From: Citrobacter sp. JGM124
GTDB taxonomy: Bacteria; Pseudomonadota; Gammaproteobacteria; Enterobacterales; Enterobacteriaceae
Direction: 5' to 3'
NCBI RefSeq assembly: GCF_018257795.1
Contig: NZ_JAERJD010000007.1
Span: forward strand, 230,976 to 294,975
Length of the DNA: 64,000 nucleotides
Position numbers and translations under genes: made by a program. The notes beneath the pieces were generated by a model, which worked only from the letters and a program-made list of their open reading frames with translations, did not search any database and was not told where the DNA came from. Position 1 is the stretch's first letter, and every line of letters begins with the position of its first letter. Positions 34,687 through 45,025 of this stretch are shown here, in pieces.

Positions 34687-34714
34687 TTTGAGTCGCCGTT
34701 ATGCGTAAAGTTCC
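34687..34714 (-). promoter_or_regulatory. Sigma-E promoter of rpoE
   Basis: On the minus strand GGAACTT is followed after 16 bases by TCAAA, the sigma-E consensus with standard spacing. It implies that sigma-E drives its own operon. The leader from here to the rpoE start is about 85 bases or less. Confidence 0.85.
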
Positions 34715-35014
34715 ATTACACCTTTTTTTTCTTATATATTCAGCAGATTTCATTTTTTTGATTATCGGTTCCGCTATACCAAACGTGAATATCGATTTGT
34801 TTTTGAGTCAAGATTAAGAAAACCAACCGCCAGAGTATCGCATGAATACGCATTTTTCATCACTAAATCTGGCACCTCGGGCTATGTACCCGTGTTTTTT
34901 ACTATCCAGTCATAATGATGTTCAGAAGCCACACACCAATAAGTTTAGTTTATAAAACAAATCATCAAAAAAATATTTATTTCTGGTTATTAAGTGATAT
35001 TGTTTTTTTAATCT

Positions 35015-35032
35015 TGTTTAACGCAGTAAACA
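35015..35032. promoter_or_regulatory. NadR operator at the nadB start
   Basis: TGTTTA-ACGCAG-TAAACA is a perfect NadR box (TGTTTA-N6-TAAACA). It ends three bases before the nadB ATG. A possible -10, TAATCT (35009-35014), would place the transcript start inside the box. NadR with NAD would repress nadB here. Confidence 0.85.
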
Positions 35033-35035
35033 ATA

Positions 35036-36724
35036 ATGAATGTAAATAACAATCTGATTTGTGATGTGCTTATTATCGGTAGTGGTGCGGCCGGCCTTAC
35101 TGCAGCTTTGCACCTGGCCCCTCACTGTCGGGTACTGGTTTTGAGCAAAGGGCAAATAAAAGAAGCGGCAACATTTTATGCCCAAGGTGGGATTGCTGCA
35201 GTTTTTGACGAAACTGACACTATTGAGTCACATATTCAGGATACCCTGGTTGCCGGTGCTGGTCTCTGTGATCCCCATGCGGTTAGTTTTGTCGCCACAC
35301 ATGCCAGAATGTGCGTTGAATGGCTTATTGCTCAAGGGGTGAAGTTTGATACCCATCCAGAAGATGAAGCTAAAAAAAGTTATCACCTGACACGCGAAGG
35401 GGGACACAGTCACCGTCGTATACTGCACGTCGCTGATGCAACAGGAAAAACGGTACAAACTACGCTTACGGACCAGGCATTAGCCCATCCCAATATCACT
35501 ATTCTTGAATATCACCAGGCGACAGATTTAATACTTTCTCCTCCCCTGCCGGGAGCGACTCAGGGGCAACTCCAGGGGGCACAAGCACTTAATCACAAGA
35601 CGGGCCATATTGAAAACTACTATGCCAAATCGGTTATTCTGGCCACTGGCGGAGCTTCACGTATTTATCAATATACCACGACCCCTGATATTGCTGCCGG
35701 CGAGGGTATAGCCCTGGCCTGGCGTGCAGGCTGTAGGATGGCTAATCTTGAATTTAATCAGTTTCATCCAACCGCACTGTACCACCCACTGGCTCGTAAC
35801 TTTTTACTGACTGAAGCGCTACGGGGTGAAGGGGCATTACTCAAGCGTCCTGATGGCTCACGTTTCATGCCTGAAATAGATGAACGGGCAGAGCTGGCTC
35901 CTCGAGATATTGTGGCACGGGCAATAGACAATGAAATGAAACGTCTCAATGCTGAGTGTATGTACCTGGATATCAGCCATAAACCCCCTGCCTTTGTTCT
36001 TGAGCATTTCCCCAATATCTACCAGAGGTTGCTGGAGCTTGGCATTGATTTAACCAAAGAGGCAGTACCTATTGTTCCCGCTGCACACTATACCTGCGGG
36101 GGAGTGGTGGTGGATGATCATGGCCGTACAGATATTGAACGACTCTATGCGATAGGTGAGGTCTCTTATACCGGCTTACACGGGGCAAATCGCCTGGCTT
36201 CAAATTCGTTACTGGAATGTCTGGTGTATGGCTGGTCTGCAGCGACGGATATTCTGAAACACTTACCCATAATATCCCCCGTCAATGTTCCGGCTTGTCT
36301 GCCCGCACAACAAGCCGGAACCGATGATAATCAGGTTCTGCTACAGCACAGTATTGATGAACTGCGCACGTTAATGTGGAACTATGTCGGCATCATTCGT
36401 AGTGATTTGGGCCTTGAAAGCGCCTTGAGGCGGATTCAGCTTCTGCAACAAGAAATCGCACTACATTGCCAGACGTTCCCCCCCACCGCGCAACTATTTG
36501 GGCTACGTGATCAGACACAGGTCGCGGAACTGATTGTACGCTGTGCAATACTGCGTAAGGAGAGCCGGGGACTGCACTACTCCCTGGACTATCCTCCGCT
36601 ATTGACAAATGGGGCTTCTCACCACGGTTCTCCCAGCATTCTGACCCCCATTACATCGATAAATAAAAATCCCCTGTCAGCTGGCAAAATGCCGCTGAAT
36701 AGTGCTTGTCAGGCCCACGGATAA
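35036..36724 (+). CDS. nadB: NadB, L-aspartate oxidase
   Basis: NadB oxidises aspartate to iminoaspartate, the first step of NAD synthesis. It is an FAD enzyme with the dinucleotide motif [14 protein letters not shown] near residues 11-24 and the [13 protein letters not shown] active-site segment. The 562 residues exceed the E. coli length (540), mainly through a C-terminal tail that overlaps the convergent trmN by 74 bp. No Shine-Dalgarno sequence precedes the start, since the NadR box fills that place. Confidence 0.95.
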   Translation: MNVNNNLICDVLIIGSGAAGLTAALHLAPHCRVLVLSKGQIKEAATFYAQGGIAAVFDETDTIESHIQDTLVAGAGLCDPHAVSFVATHARMCVEWLIAQGVKFDTHPEDEAKKSYHLTREGGHSHRRILHVADATGKTVQTTLTDQALAHPNITILEYHQATDLILSPPLPGATQGQLQGAQALNHKTGHIENYYAKSVILATGGASRIYQYTTTPDIAAGEGIALAWRAGCRMANLEFNQFHPTALYHPLARNFLLTEALRGEGALLKRPDGSRFMPEIDERAELAPRDIVARAIDNEMKRLNAECMYLDISHKPPAFVLEHFPNIYQRLLELGIDLTKEAVPIVPAAHYTCGGVVVDDHGRTDIERLYAIGEVSYTGLHGANRLASNSLLECLVYGWSAATDILKHLPIISPVNVPACLPAQQAGTDDNQVLLQHSIDELRTLMWNYVGIIRSDLGLESALRRIQLLQQEIALHCQTFPPTAQLFGLRDQTQVAELIVRCAILRKESRGLHYSLDYPPLLTNGASHHGSPSILTPITSINKNPLSAGKMPLNSACQAHG

Positions 36725-37382
36725 CTAATCTTGTGTCCACCAGCCTGCCTTCCTGAAGAGACAGGGCCAATAATGTGCGATGTGGTGGGCGGAGCTCCGT
36801 CTCTGCCACATCGGTACGCTGACGCAGATGCCACCCCAGCTGAATGGCTTGTGCAATAAAAGTATCAGCAGTCTGCAGGGGTAACACCACACAAAACAGC
36901 CCATTGGCGGTGATCCTCTGCTGCGCACACCTCAACAAGGCCGGATAACTCAGGGTGGTCGTATAACGAGCTTGTTCACGAGCCTGGGAGGCACAGGCAA
37001 CACCTTTCTCATAGTAGGGAGGATTACTGACGATCAAAGAATAGCGACGCCCTTCTGGCGGAATCCAATGCAGAATATCCGCTTCATGAACAACAATACG
37101 GGCCCCCCAAGGAGAGCCAAGGACATTTTCTCTGGCTTGTTGCATCGCTGCGGTGTCTAACTCAACGGCATCAACCGGGATAGTATCCGATGTTCTCTGT
37201 GCCAGCATCATCGCCAGTAATCCAGTGCCACAGCCAATATCAAGTATGCTATCAGCACGGGATACCGGTGCCCAGGCACCGAGCAATATGGCATCGGTTC
37301 CCACTTTCATGGCACAACGATCATGGGCGACAAAAAATTGTTTGAACGTAAAACCCCCGCCACGTAACGCTACCTTTTGCAC
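36651..37382 (-). CDS. trmN: TrmN (YfiC), tRNA1(Val) A37 N6-methyltransferase
   Basis: This SAM-dependent enzyme methylates A37 of tRNA-Val. Motif I reads [11 protein letters not shown] and the catalytic motif IV reads [10 protein letters not shown] chose a GTG start at 37380-37382 because GGGGAGG lies five bases before it and it gives 243 residues, close to 245 in E. coli. A frame from ATG 37418 would place that ribosome site inside the gene. The 3' end overlaps nadB. Confidence 0.92.
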   Translation of the reverse strand: MQKVALRGGGFTFKQFFVAHDRCAMKVGTDAILLGAWAPVSRADSILDIGCGTGLLAMMLAQRTSDTIPVDAVELDTAAMQQARENVLGSPWGARIVVHEADILHWIPPEGRRYSLIVSNPPYYEKGVACASQAREQARYTTTLSYPALLRCAQQRITANGLFCVVLPLQTADTFIAQAIQLGWHLRQRTDVAETELRPPHRTLLALSLQEGRLVDTRLVIRGPDKHYSAAFCQLTGDFYLSM

Positions 37383-37506
37383 CGATACCTCCCCAATAAG
37401 AACCGAAACCACCAGCATAAGTGAAATGGTTACTGCCCGGAAGACACAAACAGATGAAGATTGCCGCCATAACGTCTATAATCGGCGCCTCACATAGAGG
37501 TAGACC

Positions 37507-38832
37507 ATGACTGTTAGTACATTTTCCGAACTCGAACTTGACGAAAGCCTTCTGGATGCACTCCAGGATAAGGGCTTTACTCGCCCGACAGCCATTCAGG
37601 CTGCGGCTATTCCCCCTGCGCTTGAAGGGCGCGATGTGCTGGGCTCCGCGCCAACGGGTACCGGTAAAACAGCAGCATATCTGCTGCCAGTGTTACAGCA
37701 TCTGGTCGACTTTCCGCGCAAAAAATCTGGCCCGCCACGAATTTTGATCGTCACGCCAACCAGGGAACTCGCAATGCAGGTCGCTGACCATGCCCGTGAA
37801 CTGGCTAAGCACACTCACTTAGATATTGCGACGATCACCGGTGGCGTAGCCTACATGAACCACGCCGAAGTTTTCAGTGAGAACCAGGATATCGTGGTCG
37901 CCACTACAGGGCGGTTGCTGCAATACATCAAAGAAGAAAACTTTGATTGCCGGGCTGTGGAAACACTGATTCTCGATGAAGCTGATCGCATGCTCGACAT
38001 GGGCTTTGCTCAGGATATTGAAACGATCGCTGCAGAAACTCGCTGGCGCAAACAGACCATGCTGTTCTCTGCCACCCTTGAAGGGGATGCAATTCATCAT
38101 TTTGCCGAACGCTTACTGGAAGATCCGGTGGAAGTTTCCGCCACACCGTCAACCCGTGAACGTAAAAAAATCCACCAGTGGTACTACCGTGCCGATGATG
38201 TTCAGCATAAAACCGCGTTACTGGTTCATTTATTACAACAACCCGATGTGACACGTTCAATTGTGTTTGTCCGCAAACGTGAACGCGTGCATGAACTGGT
38301 ATCATGGTTACATGATGCAGGTATAAAAACCTGTTATCTGGAAGGCGAAATGGTCCAGGCAAAGCGTAATGAAGCAATTCTGCGCTTGACGGATGGCCGC
38401 GTTAACGTGCTGGTTGCAACCGATGTCGCTGCTCGTGGTATTGATATCCCGGATGTGAGTCATGTGTTCAACTTCGACTTGCCCCGTACTGCCGATATCT
38501 ACTTACATCGTATTGGTCGTACCGGACGTGCTGGGCTTAAAGGGACAGCTATCTCATTAGTTGAAGCTCATGACCATTTACTGCTAGGTAAAATCTCGCG
38601 TTATATGAATGAGCCACTCAAATCACGCATTATTGACACGCTGCGCCCGGTGACCCGAGCACCAAGTGAAAAATTGAACGGGAAACCATCCAAAAAAGTA
38701 CTGGCAAAGCGCGAAGATAAAAAGAAAGAGCAAAATAAAGATAAGCCCCGGGTTAAAGTGCGCCATCGCGATAAGAAAAATGTCGGTAAGCGGCGTAAGC
38801 CAAGTGAGAGTAAAACACAAGGCACCGAATAA
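37507..38832 (+). CDS. srmB: SrmB, DEAD-box RNA helicase
   Basis: SrmB helps assemble the 50S ribosomal subunit. The 441 residues show the Q motif, Walker A APTGTGKT (48-55), DEAD (157-160), SAT (188-190) and the helicase C motifs (VATDVAARGIDIP, HRIGRTGRAG), then a basic, disordered C-terminal tail. It is transcribed divergently from trmN and ends in a clear terminator. It marks the left border of the gal-gan region. Confidence 0.97.
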   Translation: MTVSTFSELELDESLLDALQDKGFTRPTAIQAAAIPPALEGRDVLGSAPTGTGKTAAYLLPVLQHLVDFPRKKSGPPRILIVTPTRELAMQVADHARELAKHTHLDIATITGGVAYMNHAEVFSENQDIVVATTGRLLQYIKEENFDCRAVETLILDEADRMLDMGFAQDIETIAAETRWRKQTMLFSATLEGDAIHHFAERLLEDPVEVSATPSTRERKKIHQWYYRADDVQHKTALLVHLLQQPDVTRSIVFVRKRERVHELVSWLHDAGIKTCYLEGEMVQAKRNEAILRLTDGRVNVLVATDVAARGIDIPDVSHVFNFDLPRTADIYLHRIGRTGRAGLKGTAISLVEAHDHLLLGKISRYMNEPLKSRIIDTLRPVTRAPSEKLNGKPSKKVLAKREDKKKEQNKDKPRVKVRHRDKKNVGKRRKPSESKTQGTE

Positions 38833-38889
38833 TCGTCGTCGTACCGTAACGATGGCTAGCCTGAGGCATCTGCACTCGCCTGATACAAT

Positions 38890-38923
38890 AAAAAACGCCT
38901 GATATTTTTATCAGGCGTTTTTT
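38890..38923 (+). terminator. srmB terminator
   Basis: AAAAACGCCTGATA (38891-38904) pairs with TATCAGGCGTTTTT (38909-38922) around a TTTT loop, giving a strong intrinsic terminator that is also functional in principle on the other strand. Confidence 0.9.
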
Positions 38924-39038
38924 ATTGTGTATTCAAAAAGGATTACCCGCCTCTGCAGTGTCATTTCCCCCTTCCAACGCCTGCCTGACGTTTCACTTCC
39001 CCTGTTAATTAACCGTTTTGTGACGGAGACAAAAAATA

Positions 39039-39054
39039 GTGTAACCGATACCAC
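39039..39054. promoter_or_regulatory. External gal operator (GalR/GalS site, O_E)
   Basis: GTGTAACCGATACCAC differs at two of 16 positions from the E. coli O_E sequence as I recall it (GTGTAAACGATTCCAC). It lies 111 bp, centre to centre, from a second operator inside galE. Confidence 0.82.
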
Positions 39055-39085
39055 TGCTTTGCTATTTATTCTGTTGGCAAAGATC

Positions 39086-39094
39086 TGCTATGTT
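39086..39094 (+). promoter_or_regulatory. gal promoter, extended -10
   Basis: TGCTATGTT fits an extended -10 (TGn then TATGTT), much like galP1 of E. coli, and lies between the two gal operators about 37 bp before the galE start. No clear CRP site was found at the expected position. Confidence 0.6.
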
Positions 39095-39130
39095 ATAGAC
39101 AACCTATACTTAAAAGGTCACGGAGATAAA

Positions 39131-40147
39131 ATGAGAGTTCTTGTTACAGGTGGTAGCGGTTACATAGGGAGTCATACTTGTGTACAATTGCTGCAAAATG
39201 GGCACGATGTCGTTATCCTGGATAATCTGTGCAACAGCAAACCCAGTGTCATACCGGTTATTGCACATCTGGGGGGGAAATCGCCCTTGTTCATTAACGG
39301 TGATATCCGTAATGAAGCCCTGCTGGCTGAAATCTTTCACGAACATCAGATAGATGCGGTCATCCACTTCGCGGGTCTGAAAGCAGTGGGAGAGTCGGTT
39401 AATAAACCGCTTGAATACTATGATAATAATGTCACCGGTACACTACGCCTGATTACGGCAATGCGTGCTGCCAAGGTCACTCACTTTATCTTTAGCTCTT
39501 CTGCTACCGTGTACGGCGACCAGCCAACGATCCCTTATATGGAAAGTTTCGCCACTGGAACACCTGCCAGCCCCTACGGCCGCAGTAAGCTCATGGTTGA
39601 ACAAATCCTTAGTGATCTACAAAAAGCCCAGCCGGAATGGAACATTTCCTTGTTGCGCTATTTTAATCCGGTAGGTGCCCACCCTTCCGGCGATATGGGG
39701 GAAGATCCTCAGGGTATTCCCAATAACCTGATGCCTTACATTGCACAGGTTGCCGTTGGTCGGCGCGATTCCCTGGCTATTTTTGGCAATGATTATCCGA
39801 CACCTGACGGTACTGGAGTGCGTGATTATATTCACGTAGTGGACCTTGCTGATGGACACGTTGCCGCCATGCAGGCCCTACAAGGAAAACCTGGAGTACA
39901 TATTTATAATCTGGGTGCAGGTGTTGGCAGTAGCGTGCTGGATGTGGTCAATGCCTTCAGTAAGGCCTGCGGTAAAACGATCAATTTCCATTTCTCACCA
40001 CGCCGTGATGGGGATCTGCCTGCTTACTGGGCTGATGCATCGAAAGCGGAACGCGAATTGAACTGGCGTGTCAGCCGTTCATTGCAGGATATGGCAGACG
40101 ATACGTGGCGCTGGCAATCCCGTCATCCCGAAGGCTATGCAGACTAA
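39131..40147 (+). CDS. galE: GalE, UDP-glucose 4-epimerase
   Basis: GalE interconverts UDP-galactose and UDP-glucose, closing the Leloir pathway and supplying UDP-galactose for the envelope. The 338 residues equal E. coli. The NAD motif is GGSGYIGS (7-14), and the catalytic residues Ser124, Tyr149 and Lys153 are present. I chose the ATG at 39131 with GGAG five bases before. The frame extends to 38927 but that part covers the promoter. It is the first gene of galETKM. Confidence 0.97.
   Translation: MRVLVTGGSGYIGSHTCVQLLQNGHDVVILDNLCNSKPSVIPVIAHLGGKSPLFINGDIRNEALLAEIFHEHQIDAVIHFAGLKAVGESVNKPLEYYDNNVTGTLRLITAMRAAKVTHFIFSSSATVYGDQPTIPYMESFATGTPASPYGRSKLMVEQILSDLQKAQPEWNISLLRYFNPVGAHPSGDMGEDPQGIPNNLMPYIAQVAVGRRDSLAIFGNDYPTPDGTGVRDYIHVVDLADGHVAAMQALQGKPGVHIYNLGAGVGSSVLDVVNAFSKACGKTINFHFSPRRDGDLPAYWADASKAERELNWRVSRSLQDMADDTWRWQSRHPEGYAD
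39150..39165. promoter_or_regulatory. Internal gal operator (O_I) inside galE
   Basis: GTGGTAGCGGTTACAT is, as far as I recall, identical to the E. coli internal gal operator and sits at the same place, codons 7-12 of galE. Paired with O_E it allows a GalR-mediated loop over the promoters. Confidence 0.85.
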
Positions 40148-40157
40148 GGAGCTCTTT

Positions 40158-41204
40158 ATGACACAGTTTAATCCCGTTGATCATCCGCATCGCCGATTTA
40201 ACCCACTGAGCGGGCAATGGATCCTGGTTTCCCCCCACCGCGCTAAACGTCCATGGCAGGGGGCACAAGAAACCCCCGTATTGACACAACTTCCGACGCA
40301 TGATCCGGACTGTTTTCTTTGCCCTGGAAATACCCGAGTGACCGGGGATAAAAATCCAGACTATACCGGTACTTTCGTGTTCACTAATGATTTTGCTGCT
40401 CTGATGACAGACACACCAGAAGCAAAGCAAACTGATGATCCTTTACTTCGTTACGAAAGCGCCCGTGGCACGAGTCGTGTGATCTGTTTCTCACCGGATC
40501 ACAGTAAGACATTGCCTGAATTGTCCGTGTCTGAACTGGAAGGCGTGGTAAAAACCTGGCAAGAGCAAACCTCTGAACTGGGTCAGACCTATCCATGGGT
40601 GCAGGTATTTGAGAATAAAGGAGCAGCAATGGGCTGCTCGAATCCGCATCCCCATGGACAAGTGTGGGCAAACAGTTTTATCCCTAATGAAGTGGCACGC
40701 GAAGATAAGCAACAACGCGAATATTATCTTAGCCACCATTCCCCCATGCTGCTCGATTATGTCCAGCGTGAAATGGCTGACGGCAGCCGCACCGTTGTGG
40801 AAACAGATCACTGGCTGGCCGTGGTGCCTTACTGGGCAGCATGGCCATTTGAAACCTTACTGCTGCCAAAAGCGCATGTATTACGCATTACCGATCTGAC
40901 TGACGCACAGCGTGAGGATCTTGCTCTCGCCTTAAAAAAACTGACCAGCCGTTACGATAACCTTTTCCAGTGTTCTTTCCCCTACTCGATGGGTTGGCAC
41001 GGAGCTCCCTTTAACGGCGAAGAAAATCAACACTGGCAATTGCATGCCCATTTCTATCCGCCACTGTTACGTAGTGCCACCGTGCGTAAATTCATGGTTG
41101 GCTACGAAATGTTGGCCGAAACACAACGGGATCTCACTGCCGAACAGGCCGCAGAACGCCTGCGGAGTGTCAGTGATATACACTTTCGCCAATCCGGAGA
41201 ATAA
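40158..41204 (+). CDS. galT: GalT, galactose-1-phosphate uridylyltransferase
   Basis: GalT exchanges UMP between UDP-glucose and galactose 1-phosphate. The 348 residues equal E. coli. The nucleophile is His166 in NPHPHGQVW, and Cys52, Cys55, His115 and His164 form the metal site. I chose the ATG at 40158, with AAGGAG before it, 10 bp after galE. The frame starting at 40068 lies within galE. Confidence 0.97.
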   Translation: MTQFNPVDHPHRRFNPLSGQWILVSPHRAKRPWQGAQETPVLTQLPTHDPDCFLCPGNTRVTGDKNPDYTGTFVFTNDFAALMTDTPEAKQTDDPLLRYESARGTSRVICFSPDHSKTLPELSVSELEGVVKTWQEQTSELGQTYPWVQVFENKGAAMGCSNPHPHGQVWANSFIPNEVAREDKQQREYYLSHHSPMLLDYVQREMADGSRTVVETDHWLAVVPYWAAWPFETLLLPKAHVLRITDLTDAQREDLALALKKLTSRYDNLFQCSFPYSMGWHGAPFNGEENQHWQLHAHFYPPLLRSATVRKFMVGYEMLAETQRDLTAEQAAERLRSVSDIHFRQSGE

Positions 41205-41206
41205 AC

Positions 41207-42355
41207 ATGAGCCTGAAAAATATTACGCAACAGCTATTTAAAGAAAAATTTGGTTATGCTGCCAGCCATACCATTCAGTCTCCCGGCCGTGTTAACCTCA
41301 TTGGTGAACATACTGACTACAATGACGGTTTTGTGCTCCCCTGCGCCATTGATTACCAGACCGTGATTAGCTGTGCCAAACGTGACGACGGCATCGTTCG
41401 TGTTATTGCCGCTGATTATGATAATCAGGAAGACAGCTTCTCTCTGAATGCGCCGATTACCCCCCACGAGACGCAACAATGGTCCAACTATGTCCGGGGC
41501 GTTGTTAAACACCTGCAACTGCGTGATAACAGTTTTGGCGGCGCTGATTTAGTTATCAGTGGTAATGTTCCTCAAGGAGCAGGCCTGAGCTCTTCAGCCT
41601 CTCTCGAAGTGGCCGTAGGCAAAACGTTCCAGCAGCTCTATCACCTTCCTCTCGATGGAGCACAGCTCGCGCTCAACGGTCAGGAAGCCGAAAATCAGTT
41701 TGTCGGCTGTAATTGCGGCATTATGGATCAACTGATTTCAGCATTAGGGAAGCAAGGTCATGCTCTACTGCTCGATTGCCGAGATCTCACCACCCGTGCG
41801 GTTCCTGTGCCAGAACATTCAGCCGTTGTCATTATCAATAGCAACTTTAAACGCACACTGGTCGGCAGCGAATACAACACCCGTCGGGAACAATGTGAAA
41901 CCGGGGCAAAATTTTTTGGTAAAAAAGCACTGCGTGATGTTGCCCTCGACGATTTTAATCTTGCCGCCGATGCACTAGATCCCATCGTCGCAAAACGTGT
42001 TCGTCACGTACTGACTGAGAATATACGCACTCTGGAAGCGGCAGATGCCTTAGCAAAAGGGGATTTGGTTCGTATGGGGCAGCTGATGGCAGAGTCACAT
42101 GCCTCCATGCGAGATGACTTTGATATTACTGTGCCACAAATTGATACCCTGGTTGATATTGTTAAAGCCGTTATTGGTGAACAGGGTGGTGTGCGCATGA
42201 CTGGGGGCGGTTTTGGTGGCTGTGTTGTGGCACTGGTTCCTCAAGAATTGGTTCCTGCCATTAAGCAGGCTGTTGCCGAACAATATCAGGCAAAAACAGG
42301 CATTAAAGAAACATTTTATGTCTGTCATGCTTCTGCTGGAGCCGGTGAATGCTAA
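41207..42355 (+). CDS. galK: GalK, galactokinase
   Basis: GalK phosphorylates galactose at C1. It is a GHMP kinase of 382 residues with [15 protein letters not shown] (27-41), the ATP loop [11 protein letters not shown] (122-132), the catalytic Asp174 (GIMDQ) and the GGGFGGC motif. It starts 2 bp after galT, and its end overlaps galM by 7 bp, indicating a tightly coupled operon. Confidence 0.98.
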   Translation: MSLKNITQQLFKEKFGYAASHTIQSPGRVNLIGEHTDYNDGFVLPCAIDYQTVISCAKRDDGIVRVIAADYDNQEDSFSLNAPITPHETQQWSNYVRGVVKHLQLRDNSFGGADLVISGNVPQGAGLSSSASLEVAVGKTFQQLYHLPLDGAQLALNGQEAENQFVGCNCGIMDQLISALGKQGHALLLDCRDLTTRAVPVPEHSAVVIINSNFKRTLVGSEYNTRREQCETGAKFFGKKALRDVALDDFNLAADALDPIVAKRVRHVLTENIRTLEAADALAKGDLVRMGQLMAESHASMRDDFDITVPQIDTLVDIVKAVIGEQGGVRMTGGGFGGCVVALVPQELVPAIKQAVAEQYQAKTGIKETFYVCHASAGAGEC

Positions 42356-43389
42356 ACAATACTCCAGGGCTGGCACCTGATGGCCAGCCATTTTGCCTCA
42401 CCAGACTGCAGAATAAGTCAGGGATGGTAGTATCCGTCATGGACTGGGGAGCGACCCTGCTTTCTTGCCGGGTACCCATGAAAGATGGCAGCATCAGAGA
42501 GACGTTGCTCGGCTCACCTTCACTGGAAGCTCAGGTACAGCAGCACGTTTATCTGGGTGCCAGCGTGGGCCGTTATGCTAATCGTATTGCTAACGGGCAG
42601 CTACAGTACAAAAATGAAATCATTCATCTGGCAATGAGTCATCCCCCCCATCAGCTCCATGGTGGTCCTGAAGGGTTTGACAAACGACGCTGGCGTATCC
42701 TGAGTCAAGATCAGCAACATATTGTCTATGCGCTAGATTCTGTGGATGGTGATCAAGGCTTTCCCGGGAGATTACAGGTTACGGCCCATTACCACCTGAC
42801 AGAAGACAACCGTATTCGTATTGCCTACCATGCCACTGTTGACAAGCCATGCCCGGTAAACCTGACTAACCATGCTTACTTTAACCTCGACAGTAAACCC
42901 GGAGATATTCGCCAGCACCAGCTCCAGATCAATGCCGATGAGTATTTGCCTGTGGACGGCACGGGGATCCCTACCGCTGGGTTAAAATCAGTCACAGAGA
43001 CCAGTTTTGATTTTCGTTCCGCCAAAACTATTGCCCGTGATTTTCTCAAAGAGAGCGACCAGCTAATCGTAAAGGGTTACGATCATGCATTCCTGCTGCA
43101 AACCAAGGGGGATCTGACTCAACCTGCCGCCAGGCTTTGGTCGAATGATGGGCTATTGGAAATGGTGATGTATACCACTGCACCGGCACTCCAATTCTAC
43201 AGTGGTAATTACCTTGAAGGAACGCCCGCACGTGAACAAGGCATTTACCATGATTACCATGGACTAGCCCTGGAGAGTCAATTTTTACCGGACAGCCCTA
43301 ATCACCCGGAATGGCCACAGCCTGATTGCTGGCTACAGCCGGGAGAACACTATGAGAGTATTACGGAATACCAGTTCCTGCCTCAGTAA
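42349..43389 (+). CDS. galM: GalM, aldose 1-epimerase (mutarotase)
   Basis: GalM converts beta-galactose, the form released by beta-galactosidases, to the alpha form used by GalK. The 346 residues equal E. coli, with His104 ([10 protein letters not shown]) and the LTNHAYFNL motif of the active site. It is the last gene of the gal operon, ends in a strong terminator, and links the gan and gal pathways chemically. Confidence 0.96.
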   Translation: MLNNTPGLAPDGQPFCLTRLQNKSGMVVSVMDWGATLLSCRVPMKDGSIRETLLGSPSLEAQVQQHVYLGASVGRYANRIANGQLQYKNEIIHLAMSHPPHQLHGGPEGFDKRRWRILSQDQQHIVYALDSVDGDQGFPGRLQVTAHYHLTEDNRIRIAYHATVDKPCPVNLTNHAYFNLDSKPGDIRQHQLQINADEYLPVDGTGIPTAGLKSVTETSFDFRSAKTIARDFLKESDQLIVKGYDHAFLLQTKGDLTQPAARLWSNDGLLEMVMYTTAPALQFYSGNYLEGTPAREQGIYHDYHGLALESQFLPDSPNHPEWPQPDCWLQPGEHYESITEYQFLPQ

Positions 43390-43392
43390 CGC

Positions 43393-43425
43393 GTTTGCCC
43401 TCCATTAATGGAGGGCAAACTTTTT
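43393..43425 (+). terminator. galETKM terminator
   Basis: A perfect palindrome of 28 bp (43393-43420), whose arms GTTTGCCCTCC and GGAGGGCAAAC close a short loop, is followed by five T. It ends the gal operon. Confidence 0.88.
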
Positions 43426-43517
43426 CAGCCCCTTCCCTCTCTGAATATATTTCTCAGAATTGAACTGGTTAAGTGCCGCTATTATTTTAACGTGATACAC
43501 AAGAACAAGCCGTCTTC

Positions 43518-43545
43518 CCCTACTGGCGAGTCATCACCAGCAGGG
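43518..43545 (-). terminator. Possible ganK terminator
   Basis: CCCTACTGG (43518-43526) pairs with CCAGCAGGG (43537-43545) with one mismatch, 10 bp after the ganK stop on the minus strand. The U-run is weak. Confidence 0.4.
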
Positions 43546-43555
43546 AAATGGGGGA

Positions 43556-44665
43556 TCAATTATGGGCAGGCACCGGAGTAGAGGCACTAATGCGCAAGCC
43601 ATCGGCATTAAAAACCATACAGTTCATTGGGTCAAAACGCAGTTTAACATTCTGATAAGGCCGGAAGTGCACATCCCCTGGTAACAACATTTTAAAACTG
43701 TCATGCCCGTAACACTGCCCGAACAAATAGGTATTATTTCCTAAACGCTCCACGACTTCACAATAGAAATCAAGCACCGGTGACGCCGAATCAGCAACGG
43801 TTAAATGCTCCGGGCGCAGGCCAAGTGTAACGGTATCACCTGGTTGTAATGGCTCTGTTTTGATCCCCAGAGTCAAGCTTTCCGTCTCAGAAACCTCCAG
43901 CGTGATCTCATCCGGTTGCCAGTTTTTTACCACTGCCGACAGAAAATTCATTTTTGGTGAGCCAATAAAACCAGCCACAAATTTATTGACTGGATTATAG
44001 TAAAGTTCCATGGGAGAACCCATTTGCTCGACTTTACCGTAATTCATCACCACGATTTTATCTGCCAGGGTCATCGCTTCCACTTGATCATGGGTGACAT
44101 ACACCATGGTGGTTTTCATCTCCTGATGTAATTTTGCAATATGCAGCCGCATATCGACACGCAATTCCGCATCAAGGTTAGAAAGCGGTTCATCGAACAT
44201 AAACACACGTGGGTTACGAACAATAGCACGCCCAATGGCAACCCGCTGACGCTGCCCACCGGAAAGCTGTTTTGGTTTTCTGTCCAGAAGATGTGAAAGC
44301 TGCAACGTTTTTGCCACCATTTCGACCTGATGGTTAATTTGTTCTTTTGGAACTTTATTAACTTTCAAACCGTAGCCCATATTTTCAGCCACGGTCATAT
44401 GAGGATAAAGCGCATAAGACTGGAACACCATCGCGACACCACGGTGTGATGGAGCAACGTCATTAATCACTTCATCGCCAATCAGTACCTCACCACCGCT
44501 GATATCTTCAAGCCCGGCAATCATACGCAATAACGTTGATTTACCACAGCCAGATGGGCCGACAAAGACAGCAAACTCCCCATCTTCAATATCAAGGTTG
44601 ATATCATGCAGTGTTTCGGTTTTCCCGAAGCGTTTAGTCACGTTCCTGAGTCTAATGCTGGACAT
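43556..44665 (-). CDS. ganK: GanK, MalK-type ATPase of the oligogalactan ABC importer
   Basis: The 369-residue ATPase has Walker A GPSGCGKS (36-43), Q-loop Gln82, signature LSGGQ (134-138), Walker B VFMFDEP (154-160) and a C-terminal TOBE-type regulatory domain, as in MalK and MsmX. It should power import through GanF and GanG. It is transcribed away from ganE, with shared control DNA between them. The name follows the Dickeya gan locus as I recall it (Delangle and colleagues). The substrate is inferred from its neighbours. Confidence 0.9.
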   Translation of the reverse strand: MSSIRLRNVTKRFGKTETLHDINLDIEDGEFAVFVGPSGCGKSTLLRMIAGLEDISGGEVLIGDEVINDVAPSHRGVAMVFQSYALYPHMTVAENMGYGLKVNKVPKEQINHQVEMVAKTLQLSHLLDRKPKQLSGGQRQRVAIGRAIVRNPRVFMFDEPLSNLDAELRVDMRLHIAKLHQEMKTTMVYVTHDQVEAMTLADKIVVMNYGKVEQMGSPMELYYNPVNKFVAGFIGSPKMNFLSAVVKNWQPDEITLEVSETESLTLGIKTEPLQPGDTVTLGLRPEHLTVADSASPVLDFYCEVVERLGNNTYLFGQCYGHDSFKMLLPGDVHFRPYQNVKLRFDPMNCMVFNADGLRISASTPVPAHN

Positions 44666-45025
44666 TAGGTAATCCTCGAAAGTTATCAGTCAGATGCTAT
44701 GAATCGTTATGCTGTCATCATTTACCTGAAGAATGTATTACGTATAACAACAGTATGGAAAAATACAGAGTACGGATAGCGCATGGAATAACTATAACTT
44801 CCCTTAATTTATGCCCCTATCCCACGATTTCATTTCTGCAACCACGATCACACAATAGCCACATTTATCTAGAGTTAAACGGCATCAAAGCGTAGCGTAT
44901 AACATCGTAACGCATTATCAGTATCTTTACCCCACTCGCTGCAAACAGGGTTGCTGACATTGAATGACCTCATTTGCCGTTAGATAAAAAACAAAATAAT
45001 GTTATACCTTCACAAGAGGTTCAGA
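44666..45025. promoter_or_regulatory. ganK-ganE divergent control region with candidate GanR sites
   Basis: This 360-bp spacer holds sites that share a pattern with the ganL-ganR spacer: TGTATTACGTATAACA (44734-44749), TGCAACCACGATCACA (44837-44852, also CRP-like), a half site CGTATAACA (44896-44904), and TGTTATACCTTCACA (45000-45014). The reverse of the last, TGTGAAGGTATAACA, matches 12 of 15 central bases of the E. coli lac O1 operator. It lies 11 bp before the ganE ATG. Binding by GanR is inference. Confidence 0.6.

Noticed and set aside
37928..38377. 149-codon frame opposite srmB
   Set aside because: Antisense shadow of a well-conserved helicase gene.
38927..39130. N-terminal extension of galE by 68 codons
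   Set aside because: It covers the gal operator and promoter, and GalE proteins begin at MRVLVTGG.
44837..44852. CRP site before ganE as a firm call
   Set aside because: TGCAACCACGATCACA fits CRP only in one half and equally fits the GanR pattern, so it was listed only as a candidate site.
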